From an uncultured Gemmatimonadota bacterium (lineage in GTDB: Bacteria; Gemmatimonadota; Gemmatimonadetes; Gemmatimonadales; Gemmatimonadaceae): 35,381 nucleotides of DNA. Made by a program: the position numbers and the translations under genes. How positions within the stretch are numbered: position 1 is the first letter of the stretch; each line of letters opens with the position of its first letter. Under the pieces are notes generated by a model, which was given only the letters and a program-made list of their open reading frames with translations, did not search any database and was not told the origin of the DNA. Shown piece after piece: positions 22,768-33,366 of this stretch. The DNA lies in contig CALMKE010000233.1 in NCBI GenBank assembly GCA_937867645.1, forward strand, positions 1 through 35,381, given 5' to 3'.

Positions 22768-23877
22768 ATGACCGCGAACCTTCCGAGACGGATCGCTCTG
22801 GTACTGGGCGGGGGAGGCCTGAAGGGCTTCGCGCACGTCGGCGTGCTGCGCGCGCTGGAGGAGCGCGGAATCGCGCCCTCGCTCCTCTCCGGGACCAGCA
22901 TCGGATCGCTGATCGCGGCCGCGGCGGCCGGCGGCACGACGTTGAGCGAGATGGAGGAGCGCGCGCTCGCGCTGCGGCGGCGGGACGTGTTCCGCCTCAA
23001 CCGGCTGGGAATGATCCGCGACCGCCAGCGCGCGGTCTCGATCTATCTGGAAGGGCCGCTGCGCGAGCTGTGCGAGACCATCGCACCGCCGGCCACCTTC
23101 GACGAGCTCGCCGTCCCCGTGCTGGTGAACACGGTGGACCTCGAGCAGGCCGCGCAGGTTGTGTGGGGGCTTCCCGGACTGCGCAACGTGTCCGTGGCCG
23201 AGGCCGTGTACGCGTCGTGCGCGCTCCCCGGATTCTTCCCGCCCGGCATCGTCGCGGGACGCGTGTGCGCGGACGGCGGAATCATCGACAACCTTCCGGT
23301 CACGATCGCGGCGCAGGGGATGGACGCCGTCATCGCGGTTGACGTAGGGAGCGCCGAGATAATCCGGCGCGAGGACGTGCTCAGCCACGGATTCGGATCG
23401 ATCTACATGCGGGCTGCCTCGACCATGATGCACGCGTTGCAGCTCGTGCCGCTCGCGCACTGGGCCGGCCCGCCGATGATCCTCATTCGGCCCAAGGTCT
23501 CGCACATAGGCTGGTTCAGCTTCTCGCGCACCCCGGAGCTGATCGCGGCGGGATACGACGCCGCGAGCGAGGCGCTCGACTTCTACGAGGCGGCCTTCGA
23601 GCGCGAGAGCGGCGTCTATCCGCGCCGGGATATGAAGGTCACCGTCGAGAAAGCCAAGTGCATCGGCTGCGGGCTGTGCGTGGCACTCGCGCCGGACCTG
23701 ATGGGGATGGGCGCCGACGGCAAGGCGTTCGCCCGCGAGCGGATCGTGAGCTGGTCGCCCGCGGACGGCGATTTCGTGCACAACTGCCCGACCTTCGCTA
23801 TCCGCGCCGAGCGAGCTGGCGCGGAGCCGCCCACCGCGCTGGAGGGCACGCAGGCGAACGAATCAGTGTCCGGCTAG
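22768..23877 (+). CDS. Patatin-like phospholipase with C-terminal ferredoxin domain
   Basis: The 369-residue protein (ATG at 22768) has a patatin domain over residues about 8-270: GGGGLKGFAHVGVLRAL, the nucleophile elbow GTSIGS with Ser44, and the catalytic Asp169 in DGGIIDNLP, forming a Ser-Asp dyad. Patatins release fatty acids from lipids. Residues about 290-350 form a single-cluster ferredoxin-like module: KVTVEKAKCIGCGLC with Cys298, Cys301 and Cys304, and a last cysteine Cys340 in NCP. That pattern, C-x2-C-x2-C with a remote CP, is typical of [3Fe-4S]/[4Fe-4S] ferredoxins. The two domains are read in one frame with no stop between. A short proline-rich tail follows. The gene lies 9 bases upstream of acnA, an Fe-S enzyme. 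The cluster could make the lipase redox or iron responsive. Confidence 0.88.
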   Translation: MTANLPRRIALVLGGGGLKGFAHVGVLRALEERGIAPSLLSGTSIGSLIAAAAAGGTTLSEMEERALALRRRDVFRLNRLGMIRDRQRAVSIYLEGPLRELCETIAPPATFDELAVPVLVNTVDLEQAAQVVWGLPGLRNVSVAEAVYASCALPGFFPPGIVAGRVCADGGIIDNLPVTIAAQGMDAVIAVDVGSAEIIRREDVLSHGFGSIYMRAASTMMHALQLVPLAHWAGPPMILIRPKVSHIGWFSFSRTPELIAAGYDAASEALDFYEAAFERESGVYPRRDMKVTVEKAKCIGCGLCVALAPDLMGMGADGKAFARERIVSWSPADGDFVHNCPTFAIRAERAGAEPPTALEGTQANESVSG

Positions 23878-23886
23878 ATTGCGAGA

Positions 23887-26670
<2,784 letters not shown>

Positions 26671-26683
26671 CGGGAGCGCAGCG

Positions 26684-27592
26684 ATGAGCGGCAAGCCGTT
26701 CACCGTCGGCATCGTCCAGGAGAAGGTCACCGACGACGTCGCCGCGAACGTGGACCGGGCGATCGCCCGCATCCGCGAGGCCGCGAGCCGCGGCGCGCAG
26801 ATCGTCTGCCTGCAGGAGCTGTTCAACGCCCCGTACTTCTGCAAGTCGCAGCAGGTGGAGCGATTCGATCTGGCCGAGGCCGTGCCCGGCCCGACCACCG
26901 AGCGGCTGGCCGCCGTGGCGAAAGAGCTGGCGGTGGTGATCGTCGTGCCGCTGTTCGAGCGCCAGGCGCCCGGCGTATACCGCAACTCCGCGGCGGTGAT
27001 AGACGCTGACGGAGAGCTGCTCGGCGTGTATCGCAAGATGCACATCCCCGACGATCCACTGTACAACGAAAAGTTCTACTTCACGCCGGGCGACGCGCAG
27101 ACGCCGTCGAGCCCGTCGGGCGGATTCGCCGTCTGGAAGACGCGCTACGCGACGATCGGCGTGCTGATCTGCTGGGACCAGTGGTATCCCGAAGCCGCGC
27201 GCATCACCGCGTTGCTCGGCGCGGAGATCATTTTTTATCCGACGGCGATCGGCTGGCACCCCTCGGAGAAGGACGAATTCGGCGAGGCGCAGGTGCAGGC
27301 CTGGCAGACGGCGCAGCGCGCGCACGCGATCGCGAACGGCGTGTACGTCGCTTCGCCCAACCGCTGCGGGCACGAGGACGAGCCGGGCACGAACGGCCTG
27401 GAGTTCTTCGGGCACTCCTTCATCGCCGATCCGTTCGGCCGCATGCTCGTCGAAGCCGGCACGGAGCCTGAGGTGCTGGTGGCCGAGTGCGATCCGAAAG
27501 TGATCGAGAGCACTCGCCGGAGCTGGCCGTTCCTCCGCGACCGCCGCATCGACGCCTACGGGCAGATATTGAACCGGTACATCGGCAGGTAG
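26684..27592 (+). CDS. aguB: N-carbamoylputrescine amidohydrolase
   Basis: AguB hydrolyses N-carbamoylputrescine to putrescine, CO2 and ammonia. The 302-residue protein is a nitrilase superfamily member with its full catalytic triad: Glu45 (LQELFNAP), Lys118 (YRKMHIPDD) and Cys163 (LICWDQWYPE). The block NEKFYFTPGD and the length are typical of AguB. A GGGAG lies 7 bases before the ATG. The gene follows acnA by 13 bases and is followed, after a half-copy of the hairpin repeat, by aguA, which makes its substrate. Together the two convert agmatine to putrescine. Neither an arginine decarboxylase (SpeA) nor an aminopropyltransferase is seen in the window. The assignment is supported jointly by sequence and by the aguA neighbour. 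Confidence 0.95.
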   Translation: MSGKPFTVGIVQEKVTDDVAANVDRAIARIREAASRGAQIVCLQELFNAPYFCKSQQVERFDLAEAVPGPTTERLAAVAKELAVVIVVPLFERQAPGVYRNSAAVIDADGELLGVYRKMHIPDDPLYNEKFYFTPGDAQTPSSPSGGFAVWKTRYATIGVLICWDQWYPEAARITALLGAEIIFYPTAIGWHPSEKDEFGEAQVQAWQTAQRAHAIANGVYVASPNRCGHEDEPGTNGLEFFGHSFIADPFGRMLVEAGTEPEVLVAECDPKVIESTRRSWPFLRDRRIDAYGQILNRYIGR

Positions 27593-27596
27593 CGGG

Positions 27597-27643
27597 ACTC
27601 CACACTCCCGACTCCTGACTGCCACACTCCGAACTTGGATTCC
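27597..27643. repeat. Half copy of the GGGAATCCAAGT-family repeat (right arm only)
   Basis: ACTGCCACACTCCGAACTTGG (27618-27638) continues as ATTCC and matches the right arm of the elements at 6883-6980 and 16501-16609. It is preceded by three further seven-base steps (ACTCCAC, ACTCCCG, ACTCCTG at 27597-27617). No left arm is present, so no long stem can form. It fills the gap between the aguB stop and the aguA ATG (27650). Confidence 0.8.
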
Positions 27644-27649
27644 GCCGGG

Positions 27650-28720
27650 ATGACACCAGGAGCATCAGCCCCACCGCGCATGCCCGCCGAGTGGGAGCCA
27701 CATTCGGCCACGTGGATCGCGTGGCCGCACCACGAGCCCGACTGGCCCGGTAAGCTCGAGGCGATTCACTGGGTGTACGCCGAGATCGTGCGCGCGCTGG
27801 CGACCTCCGAGCCCGTGGAGATCCTCTGCCACGACGAGCGCACGCGCGGCATCGCGTCCGACAATCTCTCGGCGCACCATGTGGACGCGGCGCGCTATCG
27901 GCTGCACCTCGTGCCGACCGACCGCGTGTGGCTGCGCGATTCAGGGCCGACCGGCGTGCTGCGCAACGGCTCGCTGCAGTGGGTGGGATGGGCGTTCAAC
28001 GCCTGGGCCAAATACGACAACTACCAGCGGGACGCCCGTGTCCCCGAGGCCGTGAGCGGGATCAGCGGCTGGCCGCTGCTCCACCCCACCCGCCCTGACG
28101 GATCGACTCCGCTCGTGCTCGAGGGCGGGGGCATCGAGACGAACGGCGCGGGCACGCTCCTCGTGACCGAGGAGTGGCTGCTGTCGGACGTGCAGGTGCG
28201 CAACCCGGGCATGACGCGGAAGCAGTACGAGGATGCGTTCGCGAAATACCTGGGGATCGCGCGCACTGTCTGGCTCGGCGAAGGGTGCGTCGGCGACGAC
28301 ACGCACGGGCACATAGACGACGTCGCGCGCTTCACGTCGGTGGACACGGTGGTGCTGGCGTACGAGGAGGATCCTTCCGACGCCAACCACGACCGCTCGC
28401 GCGACAACCTGCGCCGGCTCGAGCACGCGTCGCGGCAGCCGCCGCTGCGCGTCGTGAAGCTGCCGTTTCCGGAGCCGGTGATGATGCGCGGCGAGCGGCT
28501 GCCGGCCAGCTACGCCAACTTCTATGTCGCGAACAGCACCGTGCTCGTGCCGACGTTCAACGATCCGGCGGACCGGATAGCGCTGCGCACTCTCGCCGAT
28601 CTTTTTCCCGACAGGCGCGTCGTCGGCATCCATGCGACCGACCTCGTCTGGGGACTGGGCACGCTCCACTGTCTCACGCAGCAGCAGCCAAGAGCTCAGC
28701 GCGCGGCTGACGGGAGCTAG
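27650..28720 (+). CDS. aguA: Agmatine deiminase
   Basis: AguA (peptidyl-arginine-deiminase-like fold) hydrolyses agmatine to N-carbamoylputrescine and ammonia. The ATG at 27650 gives 356 residues, in the family's range; a TTG further upstream lies inside the repeat and is less likely. Family motifs: MPAEWEPHSATWIAWPH near the start, DRVWLRDSGPTGV, LEGGGIETNGAG, GDDTHGHIDDVARF and the catalytic Cys341 in GLGTLHCLTQQQP. The last is the nucleophile that forms a covalent intermediate. It lies directly after aguB, so the two steps from agmatine to putrescine are encoded together. The remaining genes of the run follow with very short gaps, and the DHS-like gene at its end may act on the same polyamines. 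Confidence 0.95.
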   Translation: MTPGASAPPRMPAEWEPHSATWIAWPHHEPDWPGKLEAIHWVYAEIVRALATSEPVEILCHDERTRGIASDNLSAHHVDAARYRLHLVPTDRVWLRDSGPTGVLRNGSLQWVGWAFNAWAKYDNYQRDARVPEAVSGISGWPLLHPTRPDGSTPLVLEGGGIETNGAGTLLVTEEWLLSDVQVRNPGMTRKQYEDAFAKYLGIARTVWLGEGCVGDDTHGHIDDVARFTSVDTVVLAYEEDPSDANHDRSRDNLRRLEHASRQPPLRVVKLPFPEPVMMRGERLPASYANFYVANSTVLVPTFNDPADRIALRTLADLFPDRRVVGIHATDLVWGLGTLHCLTQQQPRAQRAADGS

Positions 28721-28721
28721 C

Positions 28722-29129
28722 GTGGCGGGCGGACCTGCTGCGAAGCCCTACACCGTCGTGTACGACGGGCACTGCGGCGTGTGCGGCCGCATCGTGGAAG
28801 TGCTTGCCCGCTGGGACCGCGGCGCGCAGCTGGAAATCGTTCCGTCGCAGGCGCCTGGAGTGACGCAACGCTTCCCCTGGATCGAGCCACGGGCTTTCAC
28901 GGACTCGATGCAGGTGATTCGCTTCGCGGACGGCAGGACGTGGCAGGGGGCGGCGGCGATCGAACAGCTCCTCGGCGTTCTCCCCCGGGGCCGCTGGATC
29001 GCCTGGATCTTCCGCGTCCCCTTCGCTCGGGGACTGGCCGAGCGGCTGTATCGCTGGTTCGCGCGGAACCGGTATCGGCTGGGGTGCGGCAAGCACTGCC
29101 CGGCACACCCGGGGCACGGGACCGAATAG
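28722..29129 (+). CDS. Thiol-disulfide oxidoreductase-like DCC family protein (DUF393)
   Basis: GTG at 28722, two bases after the aguA stop, with GGGAG upstream, gives 135 residues. The N-terminal [12 protein letters not shown] carries the family's defining D-G-x-C-x-x-C motif. The fold is small and thioredoxin-like; an internal WIEPRAF and [17 protein letters not shown] block is typical. The C-terminus has two more cysteines (GCGKHCP). Members are predicted thiol redox proteins, but biochemical roles are largely undefined. It has no signal peptide. It is cotranscribed with aguA and queC by spacing. Its link with either polyamine or queuosine steps is unknown. Confidence 0.88.
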   Translation: MAGGPAAKPYTVVYDGHCGVCGRIVEVLARWDRGAQLEIVPSQAPGVTQRFPWIEPRAFTDSMQVIRFADGRTWQGAAAIEQLLGVLPRGRWIAWIFRVPFARGLAERLYRWFARNRYRLGCGKHCPAHPGHGTE

Positions 29130-29142
29130 CTTTTCAGCAGCC

Positions 29143-29832
29143 ATGACGGATTCAGGAAACGCGGTAGTGCTGTTGAGCGGCGGACTCGATTCCGCGACGA
29201 CCGCCGCGGTCGCTCAGCGCGACGGTTTTCGCGTGCACGCGCTCAGCGTGGACTACGGGCAACGGCACGCCGTCGAGCTCGACTCCGCGCGGCGGGTCGC
29301 GGCGGATCTCGCGCTCGCGCGGCACGTGGTGGTGCGGGTGGATCTGCGCGCCGTGGGCGGCTCCGCCCTGACGGACGACATCGCGGTGCCGAAGAACGAG
29401 GATCCCACGGCCGGCGGCATACCCGTGACCTACGTTCCGGCCCGCAACACGCTGCTCCTTTCCCTGGCGCTCGGGTTCGCGGAAGTGGTCGACGCGTTCG
29501 ACATCTTCATCGGAGTCAACGCGCTCGATTACAGCGGCTACCCCGACTGCCGGCCCGAATTCATCCGCGCTTTTGAGAAGCTGGCCAACGTCGCCACCAA
29601 AGCGGGCACCACTGGCGGCGCGTTCACGATCCACGCCCCGCTCATCGATCTCTCGAAAGCCGAGATCCTCCGCCTTGGCTCCGGTCTCGGTGTTGATTAC
29701 GCGAGCACGACGAGCTGCTACGATCCCGATCCCGGCGGACGGGCGTGCGGCGAGTGCGATTCCTGCCAGCTCCGCCTGCGGGGGTTCGCCGAAGCCGGGT
29801 TGAAAGATCCCGTGGCCTACGCGCGGCGCTGA
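29143..29832 (+). CDS. queC: 7-cyano-7-deazaguanine synthase
   Basis: QueC converts 7-carboxy-7-deazaguanine to preQ0 using ATP and ammonia in queuosine synthesis. The 229-residue protein has the PP-loop [11 protein letters not shown] (SGGLDS at 12-17), [25 protein letters not shown] and [18 protein letters not shown]. The C-terminal zinc-binding cysteines are in [16 protein letters not shown] and follow the expected C-x-C-x2-C-type cluster. It is followed, five bases on, by queE, which makes its substrate. queD and folE, which precede these steps, and queF, which follows, are not in the window. The run is compact and tightly spaced. Confidence 0.96.
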   Translation: MTDSGNAVVLLSGGLDSATTAAVAQRDGFRVHALSVDYGQRHAVELDSARRVAADLALARHVVVRVDLRAVGGSALTDDIAVPKNEDPTAGGIPVTYVPARNTLLLSLALGFAEVVDAFDIFIGVNALDYSGYPDCRPEFIRAFEKLANVATKAGTTGGAFTIHAPLIDLSKAEILRLGSGLGVDYASTTSCYDPDPGGRACGECDSCQLRLRGFAEAGLKDPVAYARR

Positions 29833-29837
29833 TCGCC

Positions 29838-30464
29838 ATGTACACCGTGAAAGAGATCTTCTATACGCTGCAGGGCGAAGGCGCGCACGCCGGCCGGCCG
29901 GCCGTGTTCTGCCGGTTCGCGGGGTGCAACCTGTGGACGGGGCGGGAGCAGGATCGGCACTCCGCGACGTGCACTTTCTGCGACACGGACTTTGTCGGTG
30001 CCGGTCCCGACGGCGGAAAGTTCGCGACCGCGCAGGAGCTGGCCGCCGCCGTGGCGGCCCGCTGGCCCTCGAACGACGCGCGTCCCTTCGTCGTGTGCAC
30101 CGGCGGCGAGCCCCTGCTCCAGCTCGACGCCGAAGCGGTTGACGCGCTTCACGCCCGCGGCTTCGAAATCGCGGTCGAGAGCAATGGCACTCAGCCAGCG
30201 CCTGCCGGGATCGACTGGATCTGCGTAAGCCCCAAGGCGGATGCCGATCTCGTCCTGCGATCAGGCAACGAGCTCAAGCTCGTGTTCCCTCAGGAGAAAG
30301 CGCCGCCGGAGAAATTCGCCGCGCTTTCGTTCGACAATTTCTTTCTGCAGCCCATGGACGGACCCGACATCGAGCGCAACACGCGGTTGGCGCTCGAGTA
30401 CTGTCTCGCGCACCCGCGGTGGAGGCTCAGCTTGCAGACGCACAAGTTGCTGGGAATCAGGTGA
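29838..30464 (+). CDS. queE: 7-carboxy-7-deazaguanine synthase (radical SAM)
   Basis: QueE is a radical-SAM enzyme forming 7-carboxy-7-deazaguanine from 6-carboxytetrahydropterin. The ATG at 29838 gives 208 residues. The cluster motif is the C-x14-C-x2-C variant seen in part of the QueE family: Cys30, Cys45 and Cys48 (CNLWTGREQD... then TCTFCDTD). The GEGAHAGRPAVFCRFAGC block, VCTGGEPLLQ, ESNGTQ and VSPKAD are all typical. It lies five bases after the queC stop and its own stop overlaps the thrC GTG. The gene order queC-queE therefore sits within the operon. Confidence 0.96.
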   Translation: MYTVKEIFYTLQGEGAHAGRPAVFCRFAGCNLWTGREQDRHSATCTFCDTDFVGAGPDGGKFATAQELAAAVAARWPSNDARPFVVCTGGEPLLQLDAEAVDALHARGFEIAVESNGTQPAPAGIDWICVSPKADADLVLRSGNELKLVFPQEKAPPEKFAALSFDNFFLQPMDGPDIERNTRLALEYCLAHPRWRLSLQTHKLLGIR

Positions 30465-31636
30465 CTCGCTCTTCTCTCACGCACCTCGAGTGCGGCGCGT
30501 GTGGCGCCGAGCACGACGCGAGCCGGCTGCACAACGTCTGCGCGCATTGCGGCAAGCCGCTGCTCGCGCGCTACGATCTCGCGGCCGCGGGGAGGAGCCT
30601 TACGCGCGAGTCGCTCCGCTCGCGGCGCACCGACCTCTGGCGGTACTCGGAGGTGCTGCCCATAGCGGACGATGCGAACATCGTCTCTCTGGGCGAGGGC
30701 TCCACGCCGCTCGTGCGCGCCGAGCGACTTGCCGGCGAGATCGGATGTGGCGAGCTGTACATCAAGGACGAAGCCGGCAACCCCACGCAGAGCTTCAAGG
30801 CGCGAGGGATGGCAGTCGCCGTCTCGCGGGCGAAGGAGCTCGGCGTCACCAGGCTCGCCGCGCCTTCGGCGGGGAACGCCGGCGGCGCGCTCGCGGCATA
30901 CGCGACGCGCGCCGGACTGGAAGCCTATCTGTTCATGCCGCGCGACACGCCGCGCGCGAACGTCATCGAAGCCACTTTCACGGGCGCGCACGTCCGCCTG
31001 GTGGACGGACTGATCACCGACTGCGGCGCGGAGGTCGCGCGGGGAAAGGAGAGCGCGGGCTGGTTCGACGTCTCGACGCTGAAGGAGCCGTACCGCGTCG
31101 AGGGAAAGAAGACACTTGGGTACGAGCTGGCCGAGCAGCTCGGGTGGACGCTGCCCGACGTGATCGTGTATCCGACAGGCGGCGGCACCGGCCTGATCGG
31201 GATGTGGAAGGCGTTCGCGGAGATGGAGGCGCTCGGCTGGATCGGATCCGGCCGGCCGAAGATGGTCACGGTGCAGGCCGACGGATGCGCGCCGATCGTG
31301 ACCGCGTTCGAGAACGGCGCGCGCTTCGCGGATGAGTTTCCCAACGCGGCCACCATCGCGTCCGGACTGCGCGTGCCGAAGGCCATCGGCGACTTCCTCA
31401 TACTCGACGCTCTGCGGGAGTCGGGCGGCGCCGCGGTCGCCGTCAGCGACGCCGATCTGATTCAGGGCGCCCGGGACATCGCGCGCTTCGAGGGTATCTT
31501 CGCGTGTCCCGAGGGCGGCGCCTGCGTGCCCGCCGTGCGCCGGCTGGTCGCCGACGGAACGATCGGGCCCGCTGATCGCGTGGTAATCTTCAATACCGCA
31601 GCCGGCGTCAAATACCTCGACACGTACACGCAATGA
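30461..31636 (+). CDS. thrC: Threonine synthase
   Basis: ThrC makes threonine from O-phosphohomoserine with PLP. GTG at 30461 overlaps the queE stop (GTGA), giving 391 residues. A zinc-ribbon-like N-terminus has Cys11, Cys14, Cys27 and Cys30. The PLP lysine is Lys113 in NPTQSFKARG; the phosphate loop is seen as PSAGNAGGALAAYA, with IVYPTGGGTGLIGMW further on. The chain resembles the shorter class of threonine synthase with threonine-dehydratase-like fold. A related fold (cysteate synthase or threonine dehydratase) is possible but the zinc-ribbon start favours ThrC. It is followed by the HD gene with ATGA overlap. No other threonine-pathway gene is here. Confidence 0.9.
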   Translation: MTRSSLTHLECGACGAEHDASRLHNVCAHCGKPLLARYDLAAAGRSLTRESLRSRRTDLWRYSEVLPIADDANIVSLGEGSTPLVRAERLAGEIGCGELYIKDEAGNPTQSFKARGMAVAVSRAKELGVTRLAAPSAGNAGGALAAYATRAGLEAYLFMPRDTPRANVIEATFTGAHVRLVDGLITDCGAEVARGKESAGWFDVSTLKEPYRVEGKKTLGYELAEQLGWTLPDVIVYPTGGGTGLIGMWKAFAEMEALGWIGSGRPKMVTVQADGCAPIVTAFENGARFADEFPNAATIASGLRVPKAIGDFLILDALRESGGAAVAVSDADLIQGARDIARFEGIFACPEGGACVPAVRRLVADGTIGPADRVVIFNTAAGVKYLDTYTQ

Positions 31637-32238
31637 CCGAGACCGCGCTTCCCGACCGCGCCTCAGCGCTGGCGCTGATGCAGGAGTACACCGCCAGCGA
31701 ATCGCTGCGCAAGCACATGCTGTCCGTCGAGGCCGCGATGCGCGCTTACGCCGCCAGCCTGGGCGAGGATCCGGAAAGGTGGGGACTGGCCGGGCTGATG
31801 CACGACTTCGACTACGAACGGTACCCGAATGACGCGCATTCCCCGACCGAGCAGCATCCGTCGCACGGCGTCGGCGTGCTGCGGGAGCTCGGTTATCCGG
31901 AAGACGTACTGCAGGCAATCATGGGTCACGCCGGCTACACCGGCGTCCCGCGCGAGACCGCCATGGCCAGGACCCTGTTCGCGGTGGACGAGCTCACCGG
32001 CCTGATCACGGCGACCGCGCTGGTGAAGCCATCACGCAGCGTGCGCGACGTGGACGCGCGCTCCGTCCGCAAGAAGATGAAGGACAAGGCGTTCGCGCGC
32101 GGCGTAAGCCGCGAGGACGTCATTCGCGGAGCCGAAGAGCTCGGCGTTGACCTGGACACCCACATCGAGTTCGTCATCGCGGCGATGCGTGCCAACGCCG
32201 AGGCTATCGGATTACAGGGCATCCCCGCCAGCAACTAA
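31633..32238 (+). CDS. HD-domain hydrolase
   Basis: The ATG at 31633 overlaps the thrC stop. The 201 residues form an HD-superfamily metal-dependent phosphohydrolase: His28 (SLRKHMLSVEAAM), the HD pair His57-Asp58 in GLMHDFDYE, later His residues in HPSHGVGVL and GHAGYTG, and Asp in FAVDELTG. This arrangement matches the predicted-hydrolase group often listed as COG2316. The substrate (nucleotide or phosphate ester) is not known. No membrane segment or signal peptide is seen. It is cotranscribed with thrC and lies 12 bases before the DHS-like gene. Confidence 0.87.
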   Translation: MTETALPDRASALALMQEYTASESLRKHMLSVEAAMRAYAASLGEDPERWGLAGLMHDFDYERYPNDAHSPTEQHPSHGVGVLRELGYPEDVLQAIMGHAGYTGVPRETAMARTLFAVDELTGLITATALVKPSRSVRDVDARSVRKKMKDKAFARGVSREDVIRGAEELGVDLDTHIEFVIAAMRANAEAIGLQGIPASN

Positions 32239-32250
32239 CCAGTCGATATC

Positions 32251-33252
32251 ATGAAAGCGAAATCCAGAGCATCCTCCGCCAGCGCGCCCGTCAGCGCCTT
32301 CGTGCGCCATCACTTCCGCCACTTCAACGCGGCCGCGCTGGTGGACGCGACCGACGATTACATCGCGCACCTCGATGGCGGCGGGCGCATGCTCGTCACG
32401 CTCGCGGGCGCGATGAGCACCGCCGAGCTGGGGCTGTCGCTCGCCGAGATGATCCGGCGGGACAAGGTGCACGCCATCACCTGCACCGGCGCGAACCTCG
32501 AGGAGGACGTGTTCAACCTCGTCGCGCACAACCATTACGAGCGCGTCCCGCATTACCGGTCGCTCACCGCCGAGCAGGAGGTGGACCTGCTCAACCGGCA
32601 CATGAACCGCGTGACCGACACATGCATCCCCGAGATGGAGGCGATGCGGCGCATCGAGAACGAAGTTCTCGCCGAGTGGGTGGCCGCCGACAAGAAGGGC
32701 GAGCGCTACTTCCCGCACGAGTTCATGTACCGCATCATCCTCAGCGGGCAGCTGGAGTCCAGCTACCAGATCGACCCGGACGATTCGTGGCTGGTGGCCG
32801 CGGCCAGGAAAAACCTGCCGATGTTCGTCCCGGGGTGGGAGGATTCCACGCTCGGCAACATGTACGCGGGACACGTCATCGCGGGCGACGTGAAGAACGT
32901 GCACACCGTGCGCACGGGCATCGAGTACATGACGCGGCTGGCGGAGTGGTACACGGAGACGGCGCCGCGCACGCCGGTGGGCTTCTTCCAGATCGGCGGT
33001 GGAATCGCGGGCGACTTCCCGATCTGCGTGGTGCCGATGCTGCACCAGGATCTCAAGCGCGACAGCGTGCCGCTATGGGGCTACTTCTGCCAGATCAGCG
33101 ATTCGACGACGAGTTACGGCTCGTATTCCGGCGCGGTGCCGAACGAGAAGATCACGTGGGGGAAGCTGGGCAAGGATACGCCGAAGCACGTGATCGAGTC
33201 GGACGCGTCGATCGTGGCGCCGTTGATTTTTGCGATGGTGCTGGGCTGGTAA
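32251..33252 (+). CDS. Deoxyhypusine-synthase-like protein
   Basis: The 333-residue protein belongs to the deoxyhypusine synthase family, whose eukaryotic members move an aminobutyl group from spermidine to a lysine of eIF5A. Bacteria lack eIF5A, so homologues must use another acceptor, and some are known to make homospermidine. The catalytic lysine is present as Lys305 in ITWGKLGKD, and Glu299 precedes it. Other active-site positions differ from the human enzyme by my alignment: the Asp in GSDSG is Tyr292 here (GSYSG), and the KHH of the GGGVVKHH motif is GDF. NAD-site blocks TCTGANLEEDVF and FQIGGGIAGDFP are present. It closes the operon that also encodes aguA and aguB, suggesting a polyamine substrate such as putrescine. 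The start lacks a clear ribosome binding site. Confidence 0.85.
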   Translation: MKAKSRASSASAPVSAFVRHHFRHFNAAALVDATDDYIAHLDGGGRMLVTLAGAMSTAELGLSLAEMIRRDKVHAITCTGANLEEDVFNLVAHNHYERVPHYRSLTAEQEVDLLNRHMNRVTDTCIPEMEAMRRIENEVLAEWVAADKKGERYFPHEFMYRIILSGQLESSYQIDPDDSWLVAAARKNLPMFVPGWEDSTLGNMYAGHVIAGDVKNVHTVRTGIEYMTRLAEWYTETAPRTPVGFFQIGGGIAGDFPICVVPMLHQDLKRDSVPLWGYFCQISDSTTSYGSYSGAVPNEKITWGKLGKDTPKHVIESDASIVAPLIFAMVLGW

Positions 33253-33258
33253 CGACGC

Positions 33259-33307
33259 TGCGTCCTGCGTCCTGCGTCCTGCGTCCTGCGTCCTGCGTCC
33301 TGCGTCC
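33259..33307. repeat. Tandem heptamer array TGCGTCC x7
   Basis: Seven perfect copies of TGCGTCC run from 33259 to 33307, six bases after the DHS-like stop, followed by the degenerate units TGCGTC, TGCGTGC and TGCGC that lead into the hairpin at 33313-33358. Copies are identical to the base, so the array is recent or actively maintained. Confidence 0.92.
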
Positions 33308-33312
33308 TGCGT

Positions 33313-33358
33313 CTGCGTGCTGCGCACTGACCGACTGTGGTCAGTACGCAGCACGCAG
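33313..33358. terminator. Hairpin after the heptamer array, possible terminator
   Basis: CTGCGTGCTGCG pairs with CGCAGCACGCAG and ACTGACC with GGTCAGT, one C-A mismatch between them, around the loop GACTGT. This gives a 19-bp stem followed by CGCTTTTCC. It lies between converging genes (stops at 33252 and 33367) and may terminate the long plus-strand operon; the T-run of four is short. The left arm derives from the heptamer array. Confidence 0.6.
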
Positions 33359-33366
33359 CGCTTTTC

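Noticed and set aside
33259-33307. Possible CRISPR array.
   Set aside because: The seven-base units are directly adjacent, with no spacers of about 30 bases and no cas gene nearby.
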